Shown here in pieces: positions 44,074 to 52,804 of a stretch of 64,000 nt of DNA (positions are counted from its first letter, which is position 1; the number at the start of each line of letters is the position of its first letter). The position numbers and the translations under genes are program-made. Below the pieces are notes generated by a model. The model had not been told where the DNA came from. It saw only the letters and a program-made list of their open reading frames with translations, and made no database searches. This DNA is from DAHUZL01 sp035533215 (GTDB lineage Bacteria > Chloroflexota > Dormibacteria > Aeolococcales > Bog-877), in the NCBI GenBank assembly GCA_035533215.1, contig DATLUG010000020.1, positions 1 through 64,000 of the forward strand. Direction: 5' to 3'.

Positions 44074-44949
44074 TCAGTAGAGGTAGGAGCTGATCACCCC
44101 CCGACGGGAGAAGCCCACCCGTTCGTAGACACGGATCGCGGCGGTGTTGAAGTCGTTCACGAACAGGGTGACCCGCTCGGCCCCGCCGCTCAGGAGCTCA
44201 GCGCAGAGGCTCGCCATCGCCTGGGTGCCGTAGCCGCGGCCCCGGCGTTCGGGCGCGACCCACACCCCCTGGAGCTGGACCGCCTCCCTGGTCACCGCCG
44301 CGCACTCGGCCTTGAACACGATCCGATCGCCCTCGGTCCAGACCCACGCCCAGCCGCGATCGACCAGCTGGAGCACACGGGCCCGGAACCCGGTCGGGTC
44401 GACCGCGAGCGGGTCGAACCCCACCTCCTCGAGGTGCATCGCCGCCGCCGCCCCGACCAGAGGCACGAGCTCGTCGCGGCGGGCGCGCCGCACCGGGAGC
44501 GACGGCCCGTCCGGACGGAGCAGCCCGGCGCCGTCGACCACGTAGAGGGGCTGGTCCCGGCGCAGGAGGCGGGGCGGCGGCAGGTGGCCGCGGAGGGCGC
44601 GGTCCAGGGCGCCCGTCGTCTCGCGCGCGCCCACCATGAGCTGGATCGGGGCCCCCGCGGCCCGGAGCCAGCCGGCGACCGCGGGCAGGTCGGCCGCTTC
44701 GGGGATCCAGGGGACCAGCAGGGGCGCGGTCAGGACCGCGGCCCGCACTCGCCCCGAGGCGCGATGCTGTACCCCCATCAACCGGCCCTCACCGAGCGCA
44801 CCCAGCGCGATCTCGCTGCGAAGGGTCACCGTGGCGACCGGATCCTTCCGAAGCGCGCCCTCGGCCCGGGCGGCGTCATCCGGCCCCAGCCGGCGGCAGC
44901 GGCGGCCGGCTGCCGTCCGCCTCGCCCACCAGGTCGGAGCGGGGGCCAT
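44074..44949 (-). CDS. GNAT acetyltransferase with DUF4081-like N-terminal half
   Basis: The 291-residue protein combines an N-terminal half of the DUF4081 type (LGPDDAARAEGALRKDPVATVTL, ALGEGRLMGVQ) with a C-terminal GNAT domain. The acetyl-CoA motif is LQGVWVAPERRGRGYGTQAMASLCAELL, and the terminal FVNDFNTAAIRVYERVGFSRRGVISSYLY is a GNAT signature. This two-domain arrangement is common in actinobacteria and relatives, and the substrate is unknown. It diverges from argC across a region with a candidate ARG box. Confidence 0.88.
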   Translation of the reverse strand: MAPAPTWWARRTAAGRRCRRLGPDDAARAEGALRKDPVATVTLRSEIALGALGEGRLMGVQHRASGRVRAAVLTAPLLVPWIPEAADLPAVAGWLRAAGAPIQLMVGARETTGALDRALRGHLPPPRLLRRDQPLYVVDGAGLLRPDGPSLPVRRARRDELVPLVGAAAAMHLEEVGFDPLAVDPTGFRARVLQLVDRGWAWVWTEGDRIVFKAECAAVTREAVQLQGVWVAPERRGRGYGTQAMASLCAELLSGGAERVTLFVNDFNTAAIRVYERVGFSRRGVISSYLY

Positions 44950-45007
44950 GGTGGGATTATCGAACCCGCCGCCCCCCGACCTCCACCCATCCAGGTCATG
45001 CGCGGTC

Positions 45008-45022
45008 GTGCATAAGCATGCG
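45008..45022. promoter_or_regulatory. Candidate ARG box before argC
   Basis: GTGCATAAGCATGCG is a partial inverted repeat (GCAT-AA-GCATGC) similar to actinobacterial ARG boxes such as TTGCATAACGATGCAA. It ends 12 bases before the argC ATG. ArgR is encoded inside the operon, so arginine-dependent repression at this site is the simplest reading. Confidence 0.45.
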
Positions 45023-45033
45023 AAAATGCCGGG

Positions 45034-46047
45034 ATGCCCCTGCGCGTCGCGGTGGTGGGCGCCACCGGATACACCGGATCGACCTGCGCGGCCATCCTCC
45101 AGCGCCATCCGGAGGTGGACCTGGTCCAGGTGGTCGCGCGCCGCGACGCCGGCCGAGCGCTCCAGGCCGTCGTGCCCACCAGCCCGGTGCGCCTCGTCCT
45201 CCAGGAGCGCCTCGACCCAGGTGGCTGCGACGCGGTCGTCAGCGCCCTGCCCCACGGGGTGGCCGCGGCGCAGGCGCGGGCCTGGCTGGACGCGGGCGCG
45301 GTCCTGCTGGACTGCTCCGCCGACTTCCGGCTGCGCGACCCGGAGGCGTACCGGACCTGGTATGGGGTCGAGCATCCGGACCCCCCGCTCCTGGCGGAGG
45401 CGGTCTACGGACTGCCGGAGCTTCGCGACCCGGCGCTCCGGACGGCGCGGCTGGTGGCCCTGCCGGGCTGCTTCCCGACCGCCGCGATCCTGGCGGCGGC
45501 CCCGGCGCTGCGGGCGGAGCTGGTGGAGCCGGCGGCGCTGGTGGACGCCAAGTCGGCGGTGAGCGGGGCGGGACGGTCCCTCTCCCTCGGGACCCACTTC
45601 CCCGAGGTCGACGGCGGCCTCCACGCGTACGCCGTCGGCGGTCACCGCCACCTCCCCGAGATGGAGCAGGAGCTCACCCGGGCGGCCGGCACGGCGGTCG
45701 CCACCACCTTCGTCCCCCACCTGGTCCCGGCGGTGCGCGGCCTCCTCGCCACCGTCTACCTCCGCCTCCGCCAGGGGGTGGACGCGGGCCGGGCCGCCGA
45801 GACCTACCGGCAGGCGTACCGGGACGAGCCCTTCGTCACCTGGACCGAGCGGCCGCCGTCCACCAAGTGGGCCTCCGGCACCAACCGCTGCTTCGTCCAC
45901 ACCGAGGTCCAGGGGCCGTGGCTGGTCGCGCTCGGCGCCATCGACAACCTCTGGAAGGGGGCCGCGTCGCAGGCGGTCCAGGCGCTCAACCTGCGCTTCG
46001 GGCTGGCGGCGACGGCGGGGCTCGACCAGACGGCGCTCTGGCCGTGA
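45034..46047 (+). CDS. argC: N-acetyl-gamma-glutamyl-phosphate reductase
   Basis: Third step of arginine synthesis: reduces N-acetylglutamyl phosphate to the semialdehyde with NADPH. The 337-residue protein has VAVVGATGYTGSTCAAIL (residues 5-22) for NADP, the catalytic cysteine in LPGCFPTAAILA (around 148) and the conserved GLHAYAVGGHRHLPE segment. It heads an argCJBDRGH operon and overlaps argJ by 4 bases. Confidence 0.97.
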   Translation: MPLRVAVVGATGYTGSTCAAILQRHPEVDLVQVVARRDAGRALQAVVPTSPVRLVLQERLDPGGCDAVVSALPHGVAAAQARAWLDAGAVLLDCSADFRLRDPEAYRTWYGVEHPDPPLLAEAVYGLPELRDPALRTARLVALPGCFPTAAILAAAPALRAELVEPAALVDAKSAVSGAGRSLSLGTHFPEVDGGLHAYAVGGHRHLPEMEQELTRAAGTAVATTFVPHLVPAVRGLLATVYLRLRQGVDAGRAAETYRQAYRDEPFVTWTERPPSTKWASGTNRCFVHTEVQGPWLVALGAIDNLWKGAASQAVQALNLRFGLAATAGLDQTALWP

Positions 46048-47282
46048 GCGCGGTCCGCGCCCACGACCCCACCCGCGATCGGCCCTGTGTGGGGGTGACC
46101 GCCCCGCTCGGGTTCCGCGCCGGCACCGCCCGTGCCGACGTGCGCGGCGGCGGCGAGGACCGCGACGACGTCGCCGTCGTGGTGAGCGACACGACGGCCC
46201 AGGCCGCCGGGGTCTTCACCCGAAACCGGGTGAAGGCCGCCCCGGTCGTCATCAGCGCCCTCCACCTGCGCCGGGGCCTGGCCCGCGCCATCGTCGTCAA
46301 CAGCGGCAACGCCAATGCCTGCACCGGGGCGCGGGGGCTCGGCGATGCCCTCCAGATGATCCAGGCGGCAGCCGACGGGGTCGGCTGCGACCCCGCCGAG
46401 GTGCTGGCGGCCTCGACCGGGGTGATCGGCCGACCGCTGCCGATGGAGCGGGTCCGGCCGGCGATCGGGCGCGCCTGCGCCTCGGCCGGGGCGGATGGCG
46501 GCGCCCTCGCCGCCCGCGCCATCCTGACCACCGACACCCGGACCAAGGAGCGGGTGGCGCACTTCACCGCGGGCGGGATCACCTACACCGTGGGCGGGAT
46601 GGCCAAGGGCGCCGGGATGATCCACCCCGACATGGCGACCCTGTTGGCCTTCGTCACCACCGACGCCCCGGTCCCGGCTGCGCTCCTGCGCGAGTGGCTG
46701 GGCGCCGCGGTGGCCCGCTCCCTCAACCGGATCACCATCGACGGCGACACCAGCACCAACGACAGCTGCCTGGTCCTCGCCAACGGCGCGGCCGGCGGGG
46801 ACCCCCTCGCCCCCGGCACCGCCGGGGCGACGGCCGGGGCCGAGGCGCTCTCGGAGGTGCTGCTCGGCCTGGCCCTCGCCGTGGTGGCGGACGCCGAGGG
46901 CGCCACCCGCACCTTCGCGGTCGAGGTGCGCGGGGCGCTCGACGGCGAGCAGGCGGACCGGGCCGCCCGCACCGTCGCCGCCTCGCCGCTGGTGAAGACC
47001 GCGATCCACGGAGCCGACCCCAACTGGGGCCGGATCCTGATGGCGGTCGGGCGCAGCGGTGCGGAGCTGGCGCTGGACCGGACCCGGGTGCGGATCGGAG
47101 GGGAGACGGTCTTCGAGCGCGGGATGGCCCGGGCCGCCGACCTCGCCAGGGTGGCGGAGGCGTTCGGGGCCCCCGGCCTCACCATCGCCATCGACCTCGG
47201 CGTCGGGGAGGGTGCGGGGGCCGCCTACGGCTGCGACCTCTCCCAGGAGTACGTGCGGATCAATGCCGAGTACACGACCTGA
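46044..47282 (+). CDS. argJ: Glutamate N-acetyltransferase / ornithine acetyltransferase
   Basis: ArgJ recycles the acetyl group between N-acetylornithine and glutamate, closing the acetyl cycle. The 412-residue precursor cleaves itself before the Thr in the GMIHPDMATLLAF motif (around residue 195). Other ArgJ signatures: NSGNANACTGARGL, RITIDGDTSTNDSCLV and the C-terminal YVRINAEYTT. Presence of argJ explains why argA/argE are not needed. The GTG start overlaps argC by 4 bases. Confidence 0.97.
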   Translation: MSAVRAHDPTRDRPCVGVTAPLGFRAGTARADVRGGGEDRDDVAVVVSDTTAQAAGVFTRNRVKAAPVVISALHLRRGLARAIVVNSGNANACTGARGLGDALQMIQAAADGVGCDPAEVLAASTGVIGRPLPMERVRPAIGRACASAGADGGALAARAILTTDTRTKERVAHFTAGGITYTVGGMAKGAGMIHPDMATLLAFVTTDAPVPAALLREWLGAAVARSLNRITIDGDTSTNDSCLVLANGAAGGDPLAPGTAGATAGAEALSEVLLGLALAVVADAEGATRTFAVEVRGALDGEQADRAARTVAASPLVKTAIHGADPNWGRILMAVGRSGAELALDRTRVRIGGETVFERGMARAADLARVAEAFGAPGLTIAIDLGVGEGAGAAYGCDLSQEYVRINAEYTT

Positions 47283-47332
47283 CCCGTCCGCCGGCAGCAG
47301 GCCGGCCCCCGCCCCACCCAGGATGGACTGCG

Positions 47333-48268
47333 ATGGCTGAGCCGATCCCCGACCGCATCCGACGGGCCGAGGTCCTGGTGGAGGCGCTGCCCTACATCCG
47401 CCAGTTCCACGGCCACACCCTGGTGGTCAAGCTGGGGGGATCGGCGATGGAGGACCTCGACGCCCGCGACAGCGTCCTGGCGGACATCGTCCTGCTGCGC
47501 TTCGTCGGGATGCGCCCGGTCCTGGTCCACGGCGGGGGACCGGCGATCACCCAGCTCTCCCGTGAGCTCGGGATCGAGCCCCGCTTCGTGGACGGGCTCC
47601 GGGTCACCGACGCCCGGACCATGGAGATCGCCAAGATGGTGCTGTCGGGGAAGATCTCGCCCGATCTGGTGACCGCCATCCATCGCCACGGCGGCCGGGC
47701 GATGGGGCTCTCCGGCGAGGACGGCCCCACCCTGCTCGTCCGCCCGCACCAGCGCAGCCAGGCCGACGCGCTCGGCTTCGTCGGCGAGGTGGCGGAGGTG
47801 AACCCCGAGCCGCTGCTGGCCCTGCTCGACCGCGGCCTCATCCCGGTGGTCGCCTCGCTCGGCCTCGGGTACGACGGCCAGGCGTACAACGTCAACGCCG
47901 ACACCGTGGCCGCCGAGCTGGCGGTGGCGTTGGGGGCGACCAAGCTCCTCATCCTCACCGATGTGGAGGGCGTCATCGGCGAGGACGGCGAGCGGGTCTC
48001 GGTGCTGGAGCCGGAGGGCGCCGGGCGGCTGGTCCAGGGCGGCGTCGTCCAGGGCGGGATGCTCCCCAAGCTGGCGGCGGCGCTGCGCGCGCAGGCGGCC
48101 GGGGTCACCTGCCACATCGTCGACGGCCGGCTCGCCCATGCGCTCCTCCTGGAGCTCCTCACCTCCGAGGGGATCGGCACCATGCTGCCCGCGGCCGAGG
48201 GCACCGCCGCCGGCGCCGGGTCGGCCGCAGCCGCGTCGCCGGGGTCCCCCACGGCCGCGTCGGCATGA
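47333..48268 (+). CDS. argB: Acetylglutamate kinase
   Basis: Phosphorylates N-acetylglutamate. The 311-residue protein has the Gly-rich segments VVKLGGSAM and VHGGGPAI, the substrate segment NVNADTVAAELAVALGA, and K-L-L-I-L-T-D-V-E-G. A mobile N-terminal helix before the core (EVLVEALPYIRQFHG) is a sign of the arginine-inhibited, hexameric type. It ends in an Ala/Gly-rich tail absent in many relatives. It starts 50 bases after argJ and overlaps argD by 4 bases. Confidence 0.97.
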   Translation: MAEPIPDRIRRAEVLVEALPYIRQFHGHTLVVKLGGSAMEDLDARDSVLADIVLLRFVGMRPVLVHGGGPAITQLSRELGIEPRFVDGLRVTDARTMEIAKMVLSGKISPDLVTAIHRHGGRAMGLSGEDGPTLLVRPHQRSQADALGFVGEVAEVNPEPLLALLDRGLIPVVASLGLGYDGQAYNVNADTVAAELAVALGATKLLILTDVEGVIGEDGERVSVLEPEGAGRLVQGGVVQGGMLPKLAAALRAQAAGVTCHIVDGRLAHALLLELLTSEGIGTMLPAAEGTAAGAGSAAAASPGSPTAASA

Positions 48269-49494
48269 CGCCCGCCGAGCCGACCGAGCCAGCGCTCGCG
48301 GCCCGGGCGCGCGCGGTCCTGTGCGACACCTACGCCCGCGTCCCCGTCACCCTGGTCGCGGGCGAGGGCTCGTGGGTGACCACCGACGACGGAACCCGGC
48401 TGCTGGACTGCGTCGGCGGGATCGCCGTCAACGTCCTCGGCCACGCCCACCCGGCCTGGGTGGCGGCGATCACCCGCCAGGCGGCGCGGCTGGGCCACAC
48501 CAGCAACCTCTACTACACATCGCCCCAGGTGGACCTGGCCGAGCGGCTGGTTCAGAGCGCCTTCCCCTCCCGGGTGTTCTTCAGCAACAGCGGGGCCGAG
48601 GCCAACGAGACGGCGATCAAGGTGGCCCGCAAGTGGGGCCAGCGCCACCGCGGCGGGGCGCACACCATCGTGACCTTCGCCGGGGCCTTCCACGGGCGCA
48701 CCCTGGCGACCCTGGCGGCGACCGGCTCCGCCCGCTACGGCGACCCCTTCCGGCCCCTGCCCCAGGGATTCCGCCAGGTGGCCCGCGGCGACCCGGGCCA
48801 GCTGGCGGCGGCGGTGGACGACGAGGCGGTGGCGGTGCTGGTGGAGCCGATCCAGGGCGAGGGCGGCGTGGCCCTCATCGGCGACGACGAGCTGCGCGAG
48901 CTCCGCCGGCTCTGCGACGAGCGCGACTGCCTGCTGCTGCTCGACGAGGTGCAGTCGGGGATGGGGCGGACCGGGCGGATGTGGGCCCATCAGTGGGCGG
49001 GGATCGTCCCCGACGTCATGACCGTGGCTAAGGGTCTCGCCGGCGGGATGCCGATCGGGGCCACCCTGGTGGGCCCGCGGGCGGACGTGCTGGAGCCGGG
49101 CGACCACGGCAGCACCTTCGGCGGCAATCCGCTCGCCTGCGCCGCCGCGCTGGCGGTGCTGGAGACGCTCGCGTCCGAGCGCCTGATCGAGCGCGCCGAC
49201 CAGGTGGGCGAGCAGCTCAAAGAGGAGCTCCTCAGCCTTGCCGCGGCCGGCCTCCCCATCGCCGAGATTCGCGGCCGCGGGCTGATGCTGGGGGTGGGCC
49301 TCACCCGCCCGATCGCTGCCGAGACCGCCCGGGCCGCCCTGGCGGAGGGCCTCTTGGTCAACCCGATCGGCGACCGGACCCTGCGCCTGGTGCCACCCCT
49401 CATCCTCACCGAGGCCGAGGCCACCCTCGCGGCCTCGCTCGTGGGACGGGCGCTGGCGACCGCCGCCGCGGGTACGGGCCCGACCCGAGGGTGA
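48265..49494 (+). CDS. argD: Acetylornithine aminotransferase
   Basis: PLP enzyme that converts N-acetylglutamate semialdehyde to N-acetylornithine; class III aminotransferase fold. The 409-residue protein has GGIAVNVLGHAHPAW at the start, FFSNSGAEANETAIKVAR, FHGRTLATLAATG, the LLLDEVQSGMGRTGRMWAHQ segment with the PLP Asp, and the Schiff-base Lys in TVAKGLAGGMPIGA. It overlaps argB and argR by 4 bases each. Confidence 0.96.
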   Translation: MTPAEPTEPALAARARAVLCDTYARVPVTLVAGEGSWVTTDDGTRLLDCVGGIAVNVLGHAHPAWVAAITRQAARLGHTSNLYYTSPQVDLAERLVQSAFPSRVFFSNSGAEANETAIKVARKWGQRHRGGAHTIVTFAGAFHGRTLATLAATGSARYGDPFRPLPQGFRQVARGDPGQLAAAVDDEAVAVLVEPIQGEGGVALIGDDELRELRRLCDERDCLLLLDEVQSGMGRTGRMWAHQWAGIVPDVMTVAKGLAGGMPIGATLVGPRADVLEPGDHGSTFGGNPLACAAALAVLETLASERLIERADQVGEQLKEELLSLAAAGLPIAEIRGRGLMLGVGLTRPIAAETARAALAEGLLVNPIGDRTLRLVPPLILTEAEATLAASLVGRALATAAAGTGPTRG

Positions 49495-49970
49495 GCGGCA
49501 AGGCCGCCCGCCAGGCGGTGATCCTCGACTGCCTCCGGACGGTGGCGATCCACACCCAGGGGGAGCTCGCCGCGGCCATCGGGGAGCGCCAGGTCCAGGT
49601 GAACCAGGCCACCCTCAGCCGGGACCTGCGGGAGCTCGGGGTGGTCCGCGTCCCCGACGGGTCCCGCGGACGCTATCTCGTCCCGGAGCCGCCGCCGCCG
49701 CCGTCCAACCGCCTGCGCGTCAGCGTCCGCACCTTTCTGCGCGGGGTCGAGGCGGTGGACCGCCTCGTCGTGTGCCACACCCCGCCGGGCTGCGCCCCCG
49801 CGGTGGCGAGCGCGTTGGACGGCGCCCACCACCCCCAGGTGGTGGGGACGGTCGCCGGCGACGACACGATCTTCGTGCAGACGCGAAGCCGGGCCGGGGC
49901 CAGGGACCTGGTCCGCGAGCTGGCCGGGCTGTCGGCGCTCGACCAGCCCCGACCGGAGGAGCCCCCATGA
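49491..49970 (+). CDS. argR: Arginine repressor
   Basis: Arginine-sensing hexameric repressor. The 159-residue protein has a winged-helix N-domain (residues 5-70) with the recognition segment VQVNQATLSRDLRELGVVRVP, and a C-terminal core with the arginine-binding/trimer segment TVAGDDTIFVQT. It lies inside the operon between argD and argG with 4-base overlaps, so its own level follows the pathway. The candidate operator lies before argC. Confidence 0.95.
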   Translation: MSGKAARQAVILDCLRTVAIHTQGELAAAIGERQVQVNQATLSRDLRELGVVRVPDGSRGRYLVPEPPPPPSNRLRVSVRTFLRGVEAVDRLVVCHTPPGCAPAVASALDGAHHPQVVGTVAGDDTIFVQTRSRAGARDLVRELAGLSALDQPRPEEPP

Positions 49971-51244
49971 GCGTCCCGCGCACCCGCTGCATCCTCGCCT
50001 ATTCCGGCGGCCTGGACACCTCGGTGGCGGTCCACTGGCTGACCCAGGAGCGCGGCTTCGAGGTCGTCACCCTGTCGGTCGACCTCGGCGAGTCCCGCGA
50101 CCCCGCCCAGCTCCAGCAGCGCGCGCTGCTGGCGGGAGCGTCGGCGGCCCACGTCATCGACGCCCGGGACCTGTTCGTGCGCCACTTCGTGTGGCCCGCC
50201 CTCCTGGCGGGCGCCCGCTACCAGGGGGTCTACCCCCTCGCCACCGCGCTGGGACGGCCGCTGATCGCCCGCCTCCTGGTCGAGCTGGCGCGCGAGGAGG
50301 GCGCCGGGGCGGTGGCGCACGGCTGCACCGGCAAGGGCAACGACCAGGTCCGCTTCGACGTGGCGGTCGCCGCCCTCGCCCCCGAGCTCACCGTGGTGGC
50401 CCCGGTCCGCGACTGGGACATGGGGCGGCCGGAGGAGATCGCCTACGCGGCCGCCCACGGGATCGAGGTCCCGGTGACCCGGGAGAGCCCCTACAGCATC
50501 GACGCCAACCTCTGGGGCCGCAGCGTGGAGACGGGGGTCCTCGAGGACCCCTGGGCGGAGCCGCCCGCGGACGCCTACGAGTGGACCGCGGACCCCCGGT
50601 CGGCCCCCGCCGGGGGCCAGGTGGTGACGGTCGCGTTCGAGGCGGGGCTGCCGACCGCGCTCGACGGGGAGCCGCTGGAGCCGGTGGCGCTGGTGGAACG
50701 GGCCAACCGGCTCGCCGGGACCCACGGGGTGGGACGGATCGACCACGTCGAGGACCGTCTGGTCGGGATCAAGTCGCGCGAGGTGTACGAGGCGCCCGGC
50801 GCCGTCCTCCTCGACACCGCCCATAGGGCCCTGGAGGGCCTCACGCTCTCCCGCGACGTGCTGCGGGTCAAGGCCCAGCTCGCCGAGGAGTGGGCCCGCC
50901 TGGTCTACGACGGGCTCTGGTACTCCCACCTGCGTCAGTGCCTCACCACCTTCGCCGCCGCCACCCAGGGTCACGTCACCGGCGAGGTCCGGCTGCGGCT
51001 CTGCCAGGGCACCGCCCAGGTGGTGGGGCGGCGCAGCCCGTGCGCCCTCTACCGCCCCGAGCTGGCCACCTACGAGCGGGCCGGCGACCGCTTCCACCAC
51101 CGGGCCGCGGAGGGGTTCATCGCGCTCTTCGGCCTGCCCCTGCGCACCCAGGCCGCGGTCCAGGGCCAGCTCACCGCCCCCGACGACCAGACCCTGCTGC
51201 CGCCGCGGGCCCAGCGCCGGATCGCGGGTCCGGCGGGAGGATGA
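49967..51244 (+). CDS. argG: Argininosuccinate synthase
   Basis: Joins citrulline and aspartate with ATP cleavage. The 425-residue protein has the PP-loop LAYSGGLDTSVAVHWL (about residues 9-24), HGCTGKGNDQVRFDVA (substrate and tetramer contact) and ESPYSIDANLWGRS, which are family signatures. The ATG overlaps the argR stop by 4 bases. The C-terminus is short and basic (PPRAQRRIAGPAGG). Confidence 0.97.
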   Translation: MSVPRTRCILAYSGGLDTSVAVHWLTQERGFEVVTLSVDLGESRDPAQLQQRALLAGASAAHVIDARDLFVRHFVWPALLAGARYQGVYPLATALGRPLIARLLVELAREEGAGAVAHGCTGKGNDQVRFDVAVAALAPELTVVAPVRDWDMGRPEEIAYAAAHGIEVPVTRESPYSIDANLWGRSVETGVLEDPWAEPPADAYEWTADPRSAPAGGQVVTVAFEAGLPTALDGEPLEPVALVERANRLAGTHGVGRIDHVEDRLVGIKSREVYEAPGAVLLDTAHRALEGLTLSRDVLRVKAQLAEEWARLVYDGLWYSHLRQCLTTFAAATQGHVTGEVRLRLCQGTAQVVGRRSPCALYRPELATYERAGDRFHHRAAEGFIALFGLPLRTQAAVQGQLTAPDDQTLLPPRAQRRIAGPAGG

Positions 51245-52671
51245 CCCTCCCGGGCGGCGCCAAGGCGTGGCAGGGCCGGCTCCGCGGCCGGACCGCTCCC
51301 GGTCTCGAGGACTACACCCACTCGCTCGACGCCGACCGGGCCTACTGGCGAGAGGACCTCGCCGGCTCCAGGGCCCACGCCCGAATGCTGCGGGCGGTCG
51401 GGGTGCTCGCCGGCCACGAGCTGCGCGCGATCGAGCAGGGCCTGGACCGGATCCGGGCCGAGCTGGAGGGCGACCGCTTCCCCTTCGCCCCCGGCGACGA
51501 GGACATCCACATGGCGGTGGAGCGTCGCCTCATCGAGCTGGTCGGCACTCCGGGGGCCAAGCTCCACACCGGGCGCAGCCGCAATGACCAGGTGGCGCTC
51601 GACCTGCGCCTCTTCGCCCGGCGCGCCCAGGTGGACCTCGCCGGCCGGCTGGTCGAGGTGCAGGCGGTGCTCCTGCGGCGCGCGCGCGAGCACCGACGCA
51701 CCCTCCTGGCCGGCTACACCCACCTCCAGCGCGCCCAGCCCACCACCCTCGCCCATCACCTCCTCGCCTACATCGAGATGCTGCAGCGTGACCTGGGCCG
51801 CCTGCTCGACGCCCACCGCCGCACCGACGTCTCCCCGCTGGGCTCGGGGGCGCTCTGCGGCACCACCCTCCCGATCGACCGGGAGGCGGTCGCCCGCGAC
51901 CTCGGCTTCGCCCAGATCACCGCCAACAGCCTGGACGCGGTGGGCGACCGCGACTTCGCCGTCGAGACCGTCTTCGCCTGTGCCCTCTGCGCCGGGCACG
52001 GCTCCCGCCTCGCCGAGGAGATGGTCCTGTGGTCGTCGGCGGAGTTCGGCTTCGTCCAGCTCCCGGACGCCTGGGCCACCGGCTCCAGCCTGATGCCCCA
52101 GAAGAAGAACCCCGACGTGTTCGAGCTGCTGCGGGCGCGGGCCGGCCGGGTGCTGGGCGACCTGGTCGCCTGCCTCGCCATCCTGAAGGGGCTCCCCCTC
52201 AGCTACAACCGCGATCTCCAGGAGGCGACCCCGCCGCTCCTGGACGCGGTGGCCACCACCCTGGCCGGGCTCACGATGCTGGCCGAGGTCCTGGCGGCGG
52301 TCCACTTCGACCAGGAGCGGATGGCGGAGGCCGCCGGCGATCCGCAGCTGCTGGCGACCGACGTGGCCGAGCACCTGGTCCGCCAGGGGGTGCCGTTCCG
52401 CGAGGCCCACGCCATCGTCGGCCGGGCGGTGCGGACCGCCCTCCGCCGCCGCATCTCGCTGGCGGACCTCGACCTCGCCGATTGGCAGCGGCTCCATCCC
52501 GGAGCGTCGGCCGACCTGCTCCTGCTCTTCGACGCCGAAGACGGCCTGCGGCGGCGCGAGCTGCCCGGGGGTCCAGGCCCGCGGACGGTGGGGCGTGCCC
52601 TCCAGCGCGCCGACCTCCTCATCCGCCGCAACCGCCGCCAGGTCGAGCTGCTGGAGGCCCGGCTGCCCTGA
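51241..52671 (+). CDS. argH: Argininosuccinate lyase
   Basis: Last step: splits argininosuccinate into arginine and fumarate. The 476-residue member of the aspartase/fumarase superfamily has HTGRSRNDQVALDLRLF, GYTHLQRAQPTTLAHHLL and the catalytic signature GSSLMPQKKNPDVFELL. The ATG overlaps the argG stop by 4 bases. It ends the coupled cluster; argF (ornithine carbamoyltransferase), the missing step, is not in the window. Confidence 0.97.
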   Translation: MTLPGGAKAWQGRLRGRTAPGLEDYTHSLDADRAYWREDLAGSRAHARMLRAVGVLAGHELRAIEQGLDRIRAELEGDRFPFAPGDEDIHMAVERRLIELVGTPGAKLHTGRSRNDQVALDLRLFARRAQVDLAGRLVEVQAVLLRRAREHRRTLLAGYTHLQRAQPTTLAHHLLAYIEMLQRDLGRLLDAHRRTDVSPLGSGALCGTTLPIDREAVARDLGFAQITANSLDAVGDRDFAVETVFACALCAGHGSRLAEEMVLWSSAEFGFVQLPDAWATGSSLMPQKKNPDVFELLRARAGRVLGDLVACLAILKGLPLSYNRDLQEATPPLLDAVATTLAGLTMLAEVLAAVHFDQERMAEAAGDPQLLATDVAEHLVRQGVPFREAHAIVGRAVRTALRRRISLADLDLADWQRLHPGASADLLLLFDAEDGLRRRELPGGPGPRTVGRALQRADLLIRRNRRQVELLEARLP

Positions 52672-52679
52672 GCGCGCCT

Positions 52680-52691
52680 GGGGGGGGGGGG
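52680..52691. repeat. Run of 12 guanines
   Basis: Twelve consecutive G on the plus strand, 8 bases after the argH stop and 113 bases before the start of the stress-protein fusion gene. Long G-runs are prone to slippage. It could be a phase-variable spacer in a promoter, part of a weak transcript end, or simply an assembly-length uncertainty. A -10-like TACGAT follows at 52738-52743. Confidence 0.7.
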
Positions 52692-52804
52692 AGCGGGCTG
52701 CCGACGTTCGGTCCGCCCCCCGGCCGTCCCGCCTTGCTACGATCCCGGGGCAGTTCGGGGCGCCCACCGCCACCGAGCCCGCCGGCCACGGCCCTCGGGA
52801 GCGC

